Positions 12,821-22,484 of a stretch of DNA of 64,000 nucleotides are shown here, piece after piece; within the stretch, counting starts at the first letter, position 1; each line of letters opens with the position of its first letter. A program made the translations under genes and the position numbers. The notes below the pieces were generated by a model. It did not search any database. It saw nothing but the letters and a program-made list of their open reading frames with translations, and had not been told where the DNA came from. This DNA is from Artemisia argyi (Eukaryota > Streptophyta > Magnoliopsida > Asterales > Asteraceae): assembly GCA_030686995.1 (NCBI GenBank), contig CM060709.1, positions 127,874,373 to 127,938,372 on the forward strand, read 5' to 3'.

Positions 12821-13140
12821 TTTTTTTTCAGTTTAAATTGTTTTGTCACTATTTAAAAGTTTCAAATCATCCAAAGGCTCAACAAATATCAAAGTGTGCT
12901 CCTCAAAGACTTCAAATGGAATGGCAAACATCTAAAAATAAAACAGATTGTGGCATTTTTACTATGAGGCATCTTGAGTTCTATTCTGGAATTGAAGACA
13001 AACAATGGAGATCAACTTTCAGAGAAAATGGAAGCAAGAATGAATTGGCGACTCTGAGAAAGTTATATGCTGTTAAAATTTTGTTAAGTGATGCTAACAA
13101 ATATAAAAAAGACATTATAGCTGAATCATTAAAATTGTAA
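7562..13140 (+). CDS. Tandem Ulp1-like (C48) cysteine protease gene, multi-exon, 5'-interrupted
   Basis: An intron-rich plus-strand gene encodes an acidic N-terminal region, one C48 domain, a linker and a second C48 domain. Exons I can place by GT-AG and phase: 7562-8478, 8571-8660, 8744-8931, 9028-9211, 9343-9455, 9531-9668, 9773-10121, 10196-10542, 10619-10942, 11033-11164, 11253-11297, 11372-11512, 11620-11661, 11737-11915, 12028-12211, 12308-12427, 12548-12676 and 12832-13140 (TAA). Ulp1-family enzymes remove SUMO or related modifiers, and relatives occur inside plant Mutator-type transposons. The true N-terminus is lost beyond the Athila insertion. The 9211/9343 junction does not keep frame, and the joins at 10122-10195 and 10543-10618 are tentative. 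It may be a pseudogene, two genes, or transposon cargo; I see no transposase. Confidence 0.6.
7564..8000 (+). repeat. 79-residue tandem repeat in the protease N-terminal region
   Basis: The stretch beginning DVQGVNETAKEVV (nt 7564) recurs as DVQGGIETAKEVV (nt 7801), a 237-nt period. Further matches are MECAIEQ with RNES, and a later DCDII/ECNII block. The repeat keeps frame and is acidic and probably unstructured. The Athila LTR ends exactly at the start of the first copy, so more copies may exist on the far side of the insertion. Confidence 0.75.
8744..10121 (+). CDS. First C48 protease domain
   Basis: Exons 8744-8931, 9028-9211, 9343-9455, 9531-9668 and 9773 onward. The His appears in EHFYVIVF and the Asp in AVILDNLES (both exon 9531-9668); the Cys is in INCGLYAMLHMEL (around nt 9890). 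All three triad residues are therefore present. The Trp in FKWRTKKDK precedes the Cys as in plant Ulp1-like proteins. The exon at 9343-9455 is 113 nt, while the flanking phase needs a multiple of three, so the frame breaks here unless the true splice site differs. If read without a small intron at 10122-10195, the frame ends at TGA 10163-10165. Confidence 0.65.
10196..11661 (+). CDS. Linker exons between the two protease domains
   Basis: A series of exons with no family I recognise: 10196-10542 (Lys/Glu-rich, possibly helical), 10619-10942, 11033-11164, 11253-11297 (15 codons, Ala-rich), 11372-11512 (very acidic) and 11620-11661. Splice sites from 10942 onward are good and phases agree. A run of ten T at 10606-10615 separates two coding frames. 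It could be a one-base slip in a homopolymer, or the pyrimidine tract of a 76-nt intron 10543-10618 ending TTTAAG. Both readings keep the same downstream frame. Confidence 0.5.
11737..13140 (+). CDS. Second C48 protease domain
   Basis: Exons 11737-11915, 12028-12211, 12308-12427, 12548-12676 and 12832-13140 all join in frame at GT-AG sites. The His lies in NHFYVYCF, the Asp in FVIIDNLKES and the Cys in KTDCGIFTMRHLEF, with Trp-Gln eight to nine residues before the Cys. The exon order, phases and the 184-nt length of exon 12028-12211 match exon 9028-9211 of the first domain, so the two domains arose by tandem duplication. This copy looks intact and catalytically competent. It ends with a short Lys-rich tail and TAA at 13138-13140. 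Confidence 0.75.
12771..12814. repeat. TA microsatellite in the last intron of the protease gene
   Basis: An uninterrupted (TA)n run inside the intron between exons 12548-12676 and 12832-13140, followed by a T-rich tract and the CAG acceptor at 12829-12831. Confidence 0.9.
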
Positions 13141-14640
13141 CTTTTTTTATTCTGCAATATATAAACTTATTCAATATATAATTTTTTTATTTTATGAATA
13201 TGTTAAATATAAGCTTTTATTTATTAAATTTCACAGTAAGAATATAGTTTATGCTCTATATCTTATATTGTTAAATTTTTATTTATTTATATCACAGTAA
13301 TTTTTTTAATATCCCATTAACTTTGTTGTATCTTATTCTATACGTATTACTTATTTATTTTAATATTATTAAATAAACTAGTATTTCCTAATATACAAGA
13401 ACCTTATCCTTATGTGGGTATAAGATATCGTAGTAATTTTTTTAATATCGCAGTAACTTTTGCAGTATCTTATTCTATACGTTTTACTTATTTATATTAA
13501 TAATATTAAATATACTAGTATTTCCTAATAGACAATAACCTTATCCTTATGTGGGTATAAATTTTTTAGTATCGCAATAAGTTTATTAATTTTTTTGTAT
13601 CGGATTAAGTTTATTAATTTTATTAATTATTACTATATTAATTTTTATTAATTAATAATTTTATTAATTTTATTAATTTTTATTATCAATTTTATTAATT
13701 TTTATTTATTAAATATTTGAGTAAGAATATTGTTTTATGCTGTATATCTTATATTGTTAATTTTTTATTTTATTAAATATCGCAGTAATTTTTTACTTAT
13801 TTATATTAATAATCTTAACTAAATTAGTATTTGTTAATAAATAACTGTCAATCTAACAAGAACGTTATCCTTATTTGGATTTAAATTTTTTAATATCGGA
13901 ATAACTTTATTAATATTTTACTATCGGAATAAGTTTATTAATTTTTAGAGTTGGAATAAGTTTATTAATATTTTAGTATTGGAATAAGTTTATTAATTTG
14001 TCAGAATGTTTGTCAAAGAATATAATTTTTGTATCAAAATAAGTTTATTAATTTTTATTATCATAACCTGCGTATTTATAATTTGTCAAATTTTTTACTA
14101 TCGGAATAAGTTTATTAATATTTTACTATCGGAATAAGTTTATTAATTTTACTATCGGAATAAGTTTATTAATATTTATAATTTATATTTTCAGCTAATG
14201 CTTGCATCAGCAGCATTGAATGAATTAAGTATTTATAACTTTGTTAATATTTTACTATCGGAATAAGTTTATTAATTTTTAGAGTTGGAATAAGTTTATT
14301 AATATTTTAGAATCGGAATAAGTTTATTAATTTGTCAGAATGTTTGTCAAAGAATATTATTTTTGTATCAAAATAAGTTTATTAATTTTTATTATCGTAA
14401 CCTCCGTATTTATAATTTGTAAAATTTTTTACTATCAGAATAAGTTTTAAATTTTATTATACATCAGAAGTTTCAAAAAACAATTATTAATTTCCGAAAA
14501 AAATCTGAGTTTATAACAATAATAAAATTAATATTTCAAATTAAGAATAAGATAGTAACATTAACATTAGAATATATAAAATAACATATTTTATAATTCA
14601 AAATTTGGACATACATAAACTAAGAAAATTAAAATAAGAC
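13141..14640. repeat. AT-rich spacer with dispersed TATCGGAATAAGTTTATTAAT motif
   Basis: No gene is visible apart from a copied exon fragment at 14184-14231. The stretch has two direct duplications: a unit of about 137 bp ending in CTTATCCTTATGTGGGTATAA (copies near 13290-13424 and 13430-13560), and a unit near 200 bp (about 13911-14105 and 14240-14440, offset about 334 bp). Short motif copies are scattered throughout, usually TATCGGAATAAGTTTATTAAT followed by T-rich filler. Confidence 0.7.
14184..14231 (+). pseudogene. Copied exon fragment of the protease gene
   Basis: The segment matches the exon at 11253-11297 and its preceding intron end (TATTTTCAG), with about three substitutions across the Ala-rich codons and the ATGAATTAAGTA tail. 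Because the intron end is included, it was copied from DNA, not from spliced RNA. It has no flanking exons and cannot be expressed as part of the protease. Confidence 0.7.
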
Positions 14641-14655
14641 AAAACTAATAAAAAC

Positions 14656-15036
14656 CTAAAGGGACAACTCTTGATTCTTCTTCATCTCCTGCTTAATATA
14701 GGCGACCTCTCGCTTCTTATCGAACATATCATTACGTGCCTTAACCAGTAGATTTCCCAAATCGTCAAGCCTAGAACGCTCCTTTTTCAAAGTATCATTG
14801 ATTATATTGATAATCAAGGTTGCATCTTCATTGGAGATCTCCAATTCACCAAGATACTCTTCTTGCTTCTCAATCTGCTTTCTAAGTTGTTCACAATCTT
14901 CCTCAATCTTATTAATGAAACCCTGTAACTCCAACATCTGTTGCTTAAAAAAAAACTTAAAAGCCTTTAGCAGGTCGTCAGAACAAGCGGAGTCTTTCAA
15001 CCTCTCTAGATTAGGGGTTCTAAAATAATTTTCCAT
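14656..15036 (-). CDS. Small coiled-coil protein, unrecognised
   Basis: An intronless frame of about 126 residues from the Met in MENYFRTPNLERLK (nt 15036). A Met at 15069 is also in frame but has a poorer context. The protein is almost wholly charged helix with heptad-like spacing (segments such as INKIEEDCEQLRKQIEK and ARNDMFDKKREVAYIKQEM), consistent with a coiled coil. There is no signal peptide, membrane segment or known domain. A TATATATA box lies 80-90 bp upstream at 15118-15127 on the same strand. The coding part is less AT-rich than the surrounding motif-filled spacer, which supports a real gene. Its function is unknown; the gene at 16131-17663 encodes a similar kind of protein. Confidence 0.55.
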   Translation of the reverse strand: MENYFRTPNLERLKDSACSDDLLKAFKFFFKQQMLELQGFINKIEEDCEQLRKQIEKQEEYLGELEISNEDATLIINIINDTLKKERSRLDDLGNLLVKARNDMFDKKREVAYIKQEMKKNQELSL

Positions 15037-15117
15037 TTTCTTTGTTATTTTGATGAGAGAAAAATACAAAAGAAGTGAAAAAATATAAGAATTATTATGA
15101 AAGTGGATTTAGACAGA

Positions 15118-15127
15118 CATATATATA
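15118..15127 (-). promoter_or_regulatory. TATA box for the coiled-coil gene
   Basis: TATATATA-type box on the minus strand, 80-90 bp before the preferred ATG at 15036, leaving room for a leader of about 50 nt. A short inverted repeat GCGTTT-acc-AAACGC lies just upstream (about 15147-15161). Confidence 0.45.
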
Positions 15128-15299
15128 GAAAGAAAAAAAAAACTTTGCGTTTACCAAACGCGTAGAGTTAATTTTTGGTTACACTTCCCATACAATTAAT
15201 TACTTTTCAACCGTTACATTAAATAACAATAAAGTATTTGAAAGAAAAAACCAAAAGTTAATTAATTTTCACTTCTGACATCTGTCAATCTGACAATCT

Positions 15300-16130
15300 G
15301 ACAAGAAGCTTATCCTTATGTGGGTATACATATCAAACAAAAAATCAAAAGTTAATTTATTAATTTTTTAGTATCGGAATAAGTTTATTGTATCGGAATA
15401 AGTTTATTAATTTTTTACTATCGGAATAAGTTTATTAATTTCTATTTATTAAATATGACAGTAAGAATATAGTTTATTCTCTATATCTTATATAGTTAAT
15501 TTTTTATTTATCAAATATCGCAGTAATTTTTTTTTTAATATCGTACTAACTTTGCACTATCTTATTCTATACGTTTTACTATAAGTTTATTAAGTTTTTA
15601 GTATCGTAATAAGTTTATTAATGTTTATTATACATCAGAACTTTCAAAAATCAATTATTAATTTCAGAAAAAAATCTTAGTTTACAACAATTATAAGTTT
15701 ATTAATTTTTATTATCGGAACAAGTTTATTAATATTTTATTATCGGAATAAGTTTATTAATTTTTAGTATCGGAATAAGTTTATTAATTTTTAGTATCGG
15801 AATAAGTTTATTAATTTTCAGTATCGGAATAAAGTTTATTAGTTATTTAGTATCGGAATAAGTTTATTATTTTTTATTATACACCAGATGTTTAAAAAAT
15901 CAATTATTAATGTCAGACAAAAATGTTACTTTACAACAATTATAAAATTAACAAATTATAAGTAAATGCAACATTATAATAGTAACAATAAGATAGTAAA
16001 CATTTCAAATAAACAATAACATAGTAACATTAACAATAAAAAAATTTCAATAATACAACAAAATTTCAATAACTTCGGATACAGTTCAATAACACAACAA
16101 AATTTCAATAACTTCTAATTGTTCCATCAG
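15300..16130. repeat. Second block of the TATCGGAATAAG motif
   Basis: Further copies of the motif seen at 13560-14440, densest at 15360-15440 and 15690-15870, with A-rich filler after 15880. No gene is visible. This block sits between the two coiled-coil genes. Confidence 0.7.
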
Positions 16131-17663
16131 TCAAATAATTTTAGCTTTTTTATTTCTTTCTTCGAATTCTGATGCAGCCTTGTCAAGTATTTCAATCTCT
16201 TCAAATGTCATGAAATATGGATCTCTAATATCAGAAATTTGGTTACTTATCTTTGAAAGAATATCGCTAACTTTCGGATACAGTTCCCCATATTTAGGCT
16301 TCAAATCAAAAAAACGAATAGTGTCTTGAAGATTTGCAGCAGCTTTATCAACAATTTGTTTAACCTTGTCGAGGCAAGTTTCATGTAACTGTTCAAAAAA
16401 TATTTAACAATAACAATCAAAAAATTAACAAGAACAATCAAATATTCATTTATCTGCTAAAAAAAGTAGAGATATATTTCAACAATACCTGTTGTTTATC
16501 TTCATTTAAGATATCAAATCTTATTGTAGTTTTCCAAATAATTGCATCTTTAACATCTTGCATCTCTTCTTCTAAACTTTTAAGATTGTTCAACAAGAGA
16601 CAAATATTTGTTGTGTCGAATGAATTAGGTCCACATGTAAGGTAACAAATTGTCTCAGAAATCAAAGATATTGCAGACTTTGTTTCTTCTTTTACTTTAG
16701 TCATACATTTTTCCATTTGGATCTTATAAAGTAACATGTATTCAATTTCATAATCATCTTCATCATCTGTATTTAAAATAAGAAAAAATGTTAATATCGG
16801 AATATATAACCTTATATGTCGTTAGCAGTTATAATATCACAGTAAGTGTTATATTGATTACTAACATAATAATGATACAATCAATTAATAGGTATAAAAT
16901 TGTTCATTGTAAATGCATATTAAAGAAAAAATATTAATATCAAAATACATATCCTTGAATGTGAATTAATATCACACAAGGTATCATAATTATATCAATA
17001 TCGGATTAGGTATCGTCAATAGATATTAATATTTTTTCAATCAGAATAGGCTTCATATATATAACATTTCAGAATATGTTTTTTCAGAATATATAACATT
17101 TCAGAATAGCTATCATAGAAATGCAATTAATATCAGAATATTTATCATAATTATATCGATATCGGATTAGGTATCGTCAATAGATATTAATATTTTTTCA
17201 ATCACAATAGGCTTCATATATATAACATTTCAGAATATGTTTTTTCAGAATATATAACATTTCAGAATAGCTATCATAGAAATGCAATTAATATCAGAAT
17301 ATTTATCTTAGAAATGCAATTAATATCGCAGTAGTTATCTTAAAGACTATTAATTTAAGAATTACTTTTTTTTAAATGCAGAATTCATATTTGTAATTCT
17401 GAAAAACAAAAAAGATTAAATTAACAGTTCATAATGAGAATTACTCGTTTTTTAATAATAAAAATGTTAGTATCGTAATAGCAATCATACTGATGTACTC
17501 TTATCAGAATACGTATAGTTAAATCGTATAATAACAATATGAAATAATTAAGAATACCTTCTATAATTTCTGCAAATCTTACTTTCTTTAAATTCATCAT
17601 CGATAAATCTGTTTTTTTTTTTTTTTTTTTTTTGAATTTTTGTGTTTTTTTTAAGCAAGACAT
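16131..17663 (-). CDS. Three-exon gene for a coiled-coil protein, unrecognised
   Basis: Exon 1 is 17558-17663, exon 2 is 16489-16766 and exon 3 is 16131-16388. Donors GAAG/GTATTC and CAACAG/GTATTG and acceptors AAATACAG and TTTGAACAG keep frame (106 + 278 + 258 nt), giving 213 residues. The N-terminus is Lys-rich (a run of Lys encoded by the homopolymer near 17611-17632). An acidic DDEDDYEIEY patch follows, then long amphipathic helices (EEMQDVKDAI, LHETCLDKVKQIVDKAA, EEIEILDKAASEFEERNKK). No known domain is seen. Three in-phase introns make chance unlikely. The first intron contains a 161-bp direct repeat. It could be a host gene or accessory cargo of the same mobile unit as the protease gene. 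Confidence 0.6.
16984..17305. repeat. 161-bp direct repeat in intron 1 of the coiled-coil gene
   Basis: Two near-identical adjacent copies; for example TCGGATTAGGTATCGTCAAT starts at 17001 and again at 17162. A shorter partial third copy follows (GCAATTAATATC, to about 17340). Confidence 0.8.
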
Positions 17664-17817
17664 ATAACGATATTATCTTATTAGTGTAAACGTTTTGCAC
17701 TATTTACGAAAATGCCACCGCATTTTTTTTAATCTTTGATGAGATGGACGGATGATCGTGTGGTCCACATTCATCCGTACCATCCGCACTTAAAAAGTGA
17801 AACGCACCCGATCCCTT

Positions 17818-17820
<3 letters not shown>

Positions 17821-17912
<92 letters not shown>
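17821..17912. repeat. Long TA microsatellite
   Basis: About 46 uninterrupted TA units. Apparent open frames here on both strands are alternating Tyr/Ile artefacts. Confidence 0.97.
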
Positions 17913-17916
<4 letters not shown>

Positions 17917-18275
17917 AAATTTATTTCTGCTTCTAGATATTTTAGCTAACAAAATTGTTACGGAGATTTTCAAGCTTGATATTTGTGACAAACAGTAATT
18001 ATCCAAATATATTTTAATAATAAATTCACTTTATTATTGAATATTATTTATTTATGAGCATTTTCGAGCTCACTTGACTAAAAAACGAGAGGACATCTCG
18101 CATATTGTGAAAATCAACACGCAACGCGTACAGGCACGAACCATAAACCTAATAAACTTAGTCTATAAATGTTAAAACTTTTATTTCTAACTTTAAAACT
18201 TTTAATGGTTACTCTCGATATAATCACTTGATTTTCGTGGAAATTACATATCAAGCTCAACCGCTCATGTTTTAA

Positions 18276-18656
18276 GTTCCCAGAAGTGTTTTGTAACCCG
18301 GGTCGTCCCTGCCGGGTTAACCGGTTCGACCGGTTCCGGCCAAAAAACGGGTAAAAAAAACCCGGGTTTCTAAAACCGGGTTAACCGGTTAGACCCTCCG
18401 GGTTTTGGGTGACCCGGGTTAACCCGGTTCTCGAAACCCGGCCGGGTTTCGTTTTTTCAAAAAATTTTAATAAAAACCCGGGTTGACCCGGTGGTCGAAC
18501 AAGTTGACCCGGCGGTTGAACTGGTCAAAAAAATAAAAAATAATAAATTGAAAATTGGGTTGACCCGGCTGTCCAACCGGTCGAACCGGTTGACCCGGTG
18601 CCCGGTGACTCGACCGGGTCAATTTCGAACCCGGTTTTCAAAACATTGGTTCCCAG
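18276..18656. mobile_element. hAT-type MITE with 8-bp target duplication
   Basis: A 365-bp element (18284-18648) flanked by perfect direct repeats GTTCCCAG at 18276-18283 and 18649-18656. The termini AAGTGTTTTGTAACCCGGG and, inverted, CAATGTTTTGAAAACCGGG share the TGTTTTG core in register. Inside it is packed with CCGGGTT/AACCGGTT palindromic words, far GC-richer than its surroundings. An 8-bp duplication is the hAT signature. No transposase is present, so it is non-autonomous. Confidence 0.8.
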
Positions 18657-19918
18657 TCAATTTTTATCGAACCTAAACTAGTCCCGACTCTTAATAACAA
18701 AAAATTTACAAAATAGACCCCTTGTTTTGAGTGATTATGCTGCCTACCCTCATCTATCACACACTTGACATTTTGATTTTATACCTTTGGAGAATATAAA
18801 TGTTAGTATTAGGGTTCCACTCATTTTCATAAGGGGATTGATTCGTACACAATTTTTTTTTTTATAAACACACCATTTTGTACAACACTGCAATGCATAG
18901 AGACCACACAGTACAACACCGTAATGCACAAAATGTGGTGCAAGAATAAAAAAAGTTGGTGTGCAAATCAACTTTCATAACCCTAACCACCCTCCCTCTC
19001 TCTCTAGCTACCGGCCAACCACAAACCACCACTCACCACCACCCAAATCCGTCGCTCCTTCCATTTTTGGTACAAGGATCAAGTATTTTGTTTTAATCTC
19101 GGGACAAAAGGGAAAACCCAAAAAGGGATGTTTGTCGAGCTTATAAGCTCATGGTTCTTTTTCGTGGGTTATTTGTGTTATTGTTAGTGTTTTGTTCTCG
19201 GATTCAAAAAGGGAAACCCGCATGGGTCTTGGGCCGTAGCCCACGTGGTTATGGATTTGAGGTGTGCTTATGTTTAAGCTTATTTTTTAAGCTTATGGCT
19301 TAGTCGATTGTTAATAAGCTCGATTAGCTTATTTTGTTTGTATTGGGTCTTGACACAAAAAGGGAAAACCCCAAAGGGTTGGTTGAGCGAGCTTATGGCT
19401 CGACTTGTATAAATTAGTGGCTTATTGTGTTTATTTCCGTATTGGTCCAAGCCTATTCGCATATGCTTATTTGGTTTTGCTTAAATTCAGTTTTAGCTTA
19501 TTTGGGTGTGTTGGTTTTTCGGTAAACAAGGAAACCCACTAAGGGTGTTTGGTATCGAGCTTATGTGGTTCGACTTATATTTATTTTGGTTCGATCCATG
19601 CGTAATTGTGATATGTTTGGTTAGAGTTTATTTTTATCGAGTTATTCGACTAACTACTTGTTTATATTGAAACATGTGCTTATTGGGAAAGTTTCGGATA
19701 TGTTTGGGGATTATTGATTTAGAATCGGGTTATATATACAAAGCAGACTAAAAATATAAGATTGGGGCTTGGAATTCTTGGACTACTGGACTTATAATAA
19801 ACTTGATCATTTGGACTTAACACACTATTAACGGAAACGGATTTGATATATTGGATTTGTAATGAACTTAAGATGTTGGACATTATTGGGGTATAAAGCC
19901 CAATAACCATAATAAATA
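18657..19918. other. Spacer, probable decayed LTR material
   Basis: No supported gene. From about 19090 to 19600 a degenerate unit recurs four times, marked by AGGGAAAACCC or AGGGAAACCC followed by a GAGCTTATGGCTCGACT-like phrase (near 19100, 19205, 19355 and 19525). A C/T-rich leader-like stretch at 18980-19060 suggests an old LTR, but I cannot define its ends. Confidence 0.35.
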
Positions 19919-20081
19919 CTCCCTCCGTATCAAAATATAAGTCCAGTTTGACTTTTTTACTTGAACTTTGACATTAAATACTTTTGGTTGTATTATATAA
20001 TACTTGATGCATAATATATAAATTGATAATGTTTTATATGTATTTTCATTTGGTATAATTTTCATCAAGTGATATATAATA

Positions 20082-20176
<95 letters not shown>

Positions 20177-20234
20177 AGGTCAAATTTTGATACAAAAAGT
20201 CAAACTGGACTTATATTTTGGGACGGGGGTAGTA
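19917..20234. mobile_element. Stowaway-type MITE with internal TA expansion
   Basis: CTCCCTCCGTATCAAAATAT at 19919 and its inverted partner ending ACGGGGGTAG at 20232 form terminal inverted repeats of about 35 bp flanked by TA (19917-18, 20233-34), as in Tc1/mariner-derived Stowaway elements. The centre holds an expanded (TA)n run at about 20085-20174. No coding capacity. Confidence 0.85.
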
Positions 20235-21668
20235 TAATTTAAATTCTAAAACTAGGTTATTAAATAAACCGGATTATTAGGGTGACTCCCACGTTCGGTT
20301 TGGTCATATGGGCCAAATGCGGACATATAACATGTCGAATTACGAGTGTCACGGATAAACACTCTCCAGGGCCTTTACGTGCTTTCTAGCATGCTCCTCT
20401 GTCGTAGCTTCGATTGCATAAACTTAGTGCTTAATGTAATAGATTTTTGTGTGACATTATATTCGTTGTAATGTTCATATACTTTTCTTATGGTTCTAAT
20501 AGACTGATTTGACTTAAACCTATGAACTCACCAGCTTTTTGCTAATTTTTTAAGCATGTTTTCTCCGCATGTCTTGGTTGAGGCAATTTGGCATGACATG
20601 GGTCGTGGGCTATTCAGAAGACTGTGTTGTGATTCCAATTTAGTAGCACCCCAGTGACACGAACCGCTTCCGCTATGCCATTTTGGGGGTGCTACAATTT
20701 TGATTAGTTTTTTTGAGATATTTTTGAGCTCGAATGAGTGCTCGTTTTTCATTTTCCTATTCCCCTTGTTGCTTCTTGTACTTACTTGCGTAGAAATTCA
20801 TATTGATTAAACCATCAATACCACGAGTACGCTGCAGATAGATCTATATTTAATGTTATGAATTAAAACACATTATTAAACACATAAAATACTAACCTCA
20901 AATCTATTGAAAAATAGATAAACACCAAATCTTGAATCTTGAATCAACAAGGATCGAAACACTAATAACCAAAGTAGATTACCTCTATCAAAGCATGCAT
21001 ACACGTCACAAGAATGTACGTATGCTAGTACCACGTGACGAACGAAGAACAATATAATAATAAAACACAATAATAAAACACAAGGTTTTATTATACTTTA
21101 ATATTGTTACAAAATCAAATAACCCTTAATGGTTTTCTTTGACTTTTCAGTCGATTGAAACAAAAAGAGGTCAGACAGCTTTGGTTTATCGAGGCGTCAA
21201 GGAAAAGAAAACAATATGTTTAAGTTTTATTGTGTGTCGTGTGATTATGAGCACCAAGAAGGTGTTTATATAGCCTCAAACTTGTCCACCAAGTTTTAGT
21301 CTAACATCTCCTTAAGTTTTTAAAATCGACAGTTACCTCCCTTACTAGAATATTCCATCTTTGCGTTTAAGTCATTGAGTAATTATTATTAAGTACATAT
21401 ACCATAATAATAATAACTTAACTTTCAAGTAAACAAATAAACATCCCTCGGGTTTTGGTTTTTAAACTAAGAAGTCCGTCACTTGTAATTTAAGTATTAG
21501 TTAATTAGTATAACGTCTAATGTTATAATTAACGGTCATTTAAATATTTGGTGACATAATATAATTAATATATATCGTTTAATATATAACTTATATTTAT
21601 TAAAACATATTCATCTTTATATACGTGCATGCTCCAATAGGCTCACATATTTCCGGCCGTACGAATTA
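20235..21668. other. Gene-free spacer
   Basis: No supported gene. The segment 20340-20740 (ATGAACTCACCAGCTTTTTG and the following text) resembles a worn Ty3/gypsy LTR, but no ends or target duplication are visible. 20830-21300 looks like further worn repeat DNA with a TATATAG at about 21268. I see no coding signal. Confidence 0.35.
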
Positions 21669-21699
21669 TTGACTATGATTAAGAGCATAACCAACAACT

Positions 21700-21895
21700 T
21701 GTTATCGTGGCCTTGTTTCATTTATGCTTATCTAATCAAAACTTTGATGATGTATTATGCATCAAAGAGGAGAGACAAGCGCTTCTTCATTTCAAGTATT
21801 TATCTTCTTGATGATGTTTCATTTAAAATGCAAACAAATCAACTCGCAGTTGGACAGGTGGTTGGTGCCTATTTTGTATCGAGCATTTTGTAAAC
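21700..21895 (+). pseudogene. Relic of the 5' end of an LRR receptor-like gene
   Basis: The stretch GGCCTTGTTTCATTTATGC through CAAAGAGGAGAGACAAGCG aligns with 23890-23970 of the intact receptor gene and includes the Cys-Ile-Lys-Glu-Glu-Arg start of its LRR N-cap. Homology fades after about 60 codons into unrelated sequence and a T tract at 21929-21970. No LRR units follow, so this is a truncated duplicate 2.1 kb upstream of the intact gene. Confidence 0.65.
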
Positions 21896-21923
21896 GACAA
21901 TTGAATATTAGGGTAGTGGTCGT

Positions 21924-21928
<5 letters not shown>

Positions 21929-21970
<42 letters not shown>
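21929..21970. repeat. T homopolymer tract
   Basis: About 42 consecutive T bases next to the receptor-gene relic. It might be the tail of a minus-strand retrocopy, but no target duplication was identified. Confidence 0.9.
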
Positions 21971-21974
<4 letters not shown>

Positions 21975-22282
21975 TATGTAACATGTTGAATAGTTTGAGG
22001 GTGTTTTGTGAAAATTTGCACGCCGTTAAATTTCAATCGCCGTCTAAATTGATGGCTACCATTTATTTTTCCTAAATGATATATGGAACATCTTTAAAAA
22101 GTTAACATTTAATAATCTATAAAGATTTTATATTTAACATCACGTACACCATGTTTAAAATGATTAAAAGTGTATAATTATGAAATATATAAGTTCATTA
22201 AATGTGGTTTTTTTATATATAGAATGCTTAAATAGCAACCATTAAGTTGTTGTTAGCAAATCCCATGATACATACTGTATAA

Positions 22283-22428
22283 CTAGCAGAGTCCCCGCGC
22301 GATACAGCTGCGGGCACCTTGTAATTTACTTTTTTCGGCTAAAAATTTATTTAATTTATACGTTTTTTAGCAATAGTTTTACTGATTAGTTTTTTATGTC
22401 AAAAGTTTTATGAAATTTTGCTTAGTTT

Positions 22429-22484
<56 letters not shown>

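Noticed and set aside
17704..18006. Open frames across the TA run on both strands
   Set aside because: Alternating Tyr-Ile codons come from the microsatellite, not a gene.
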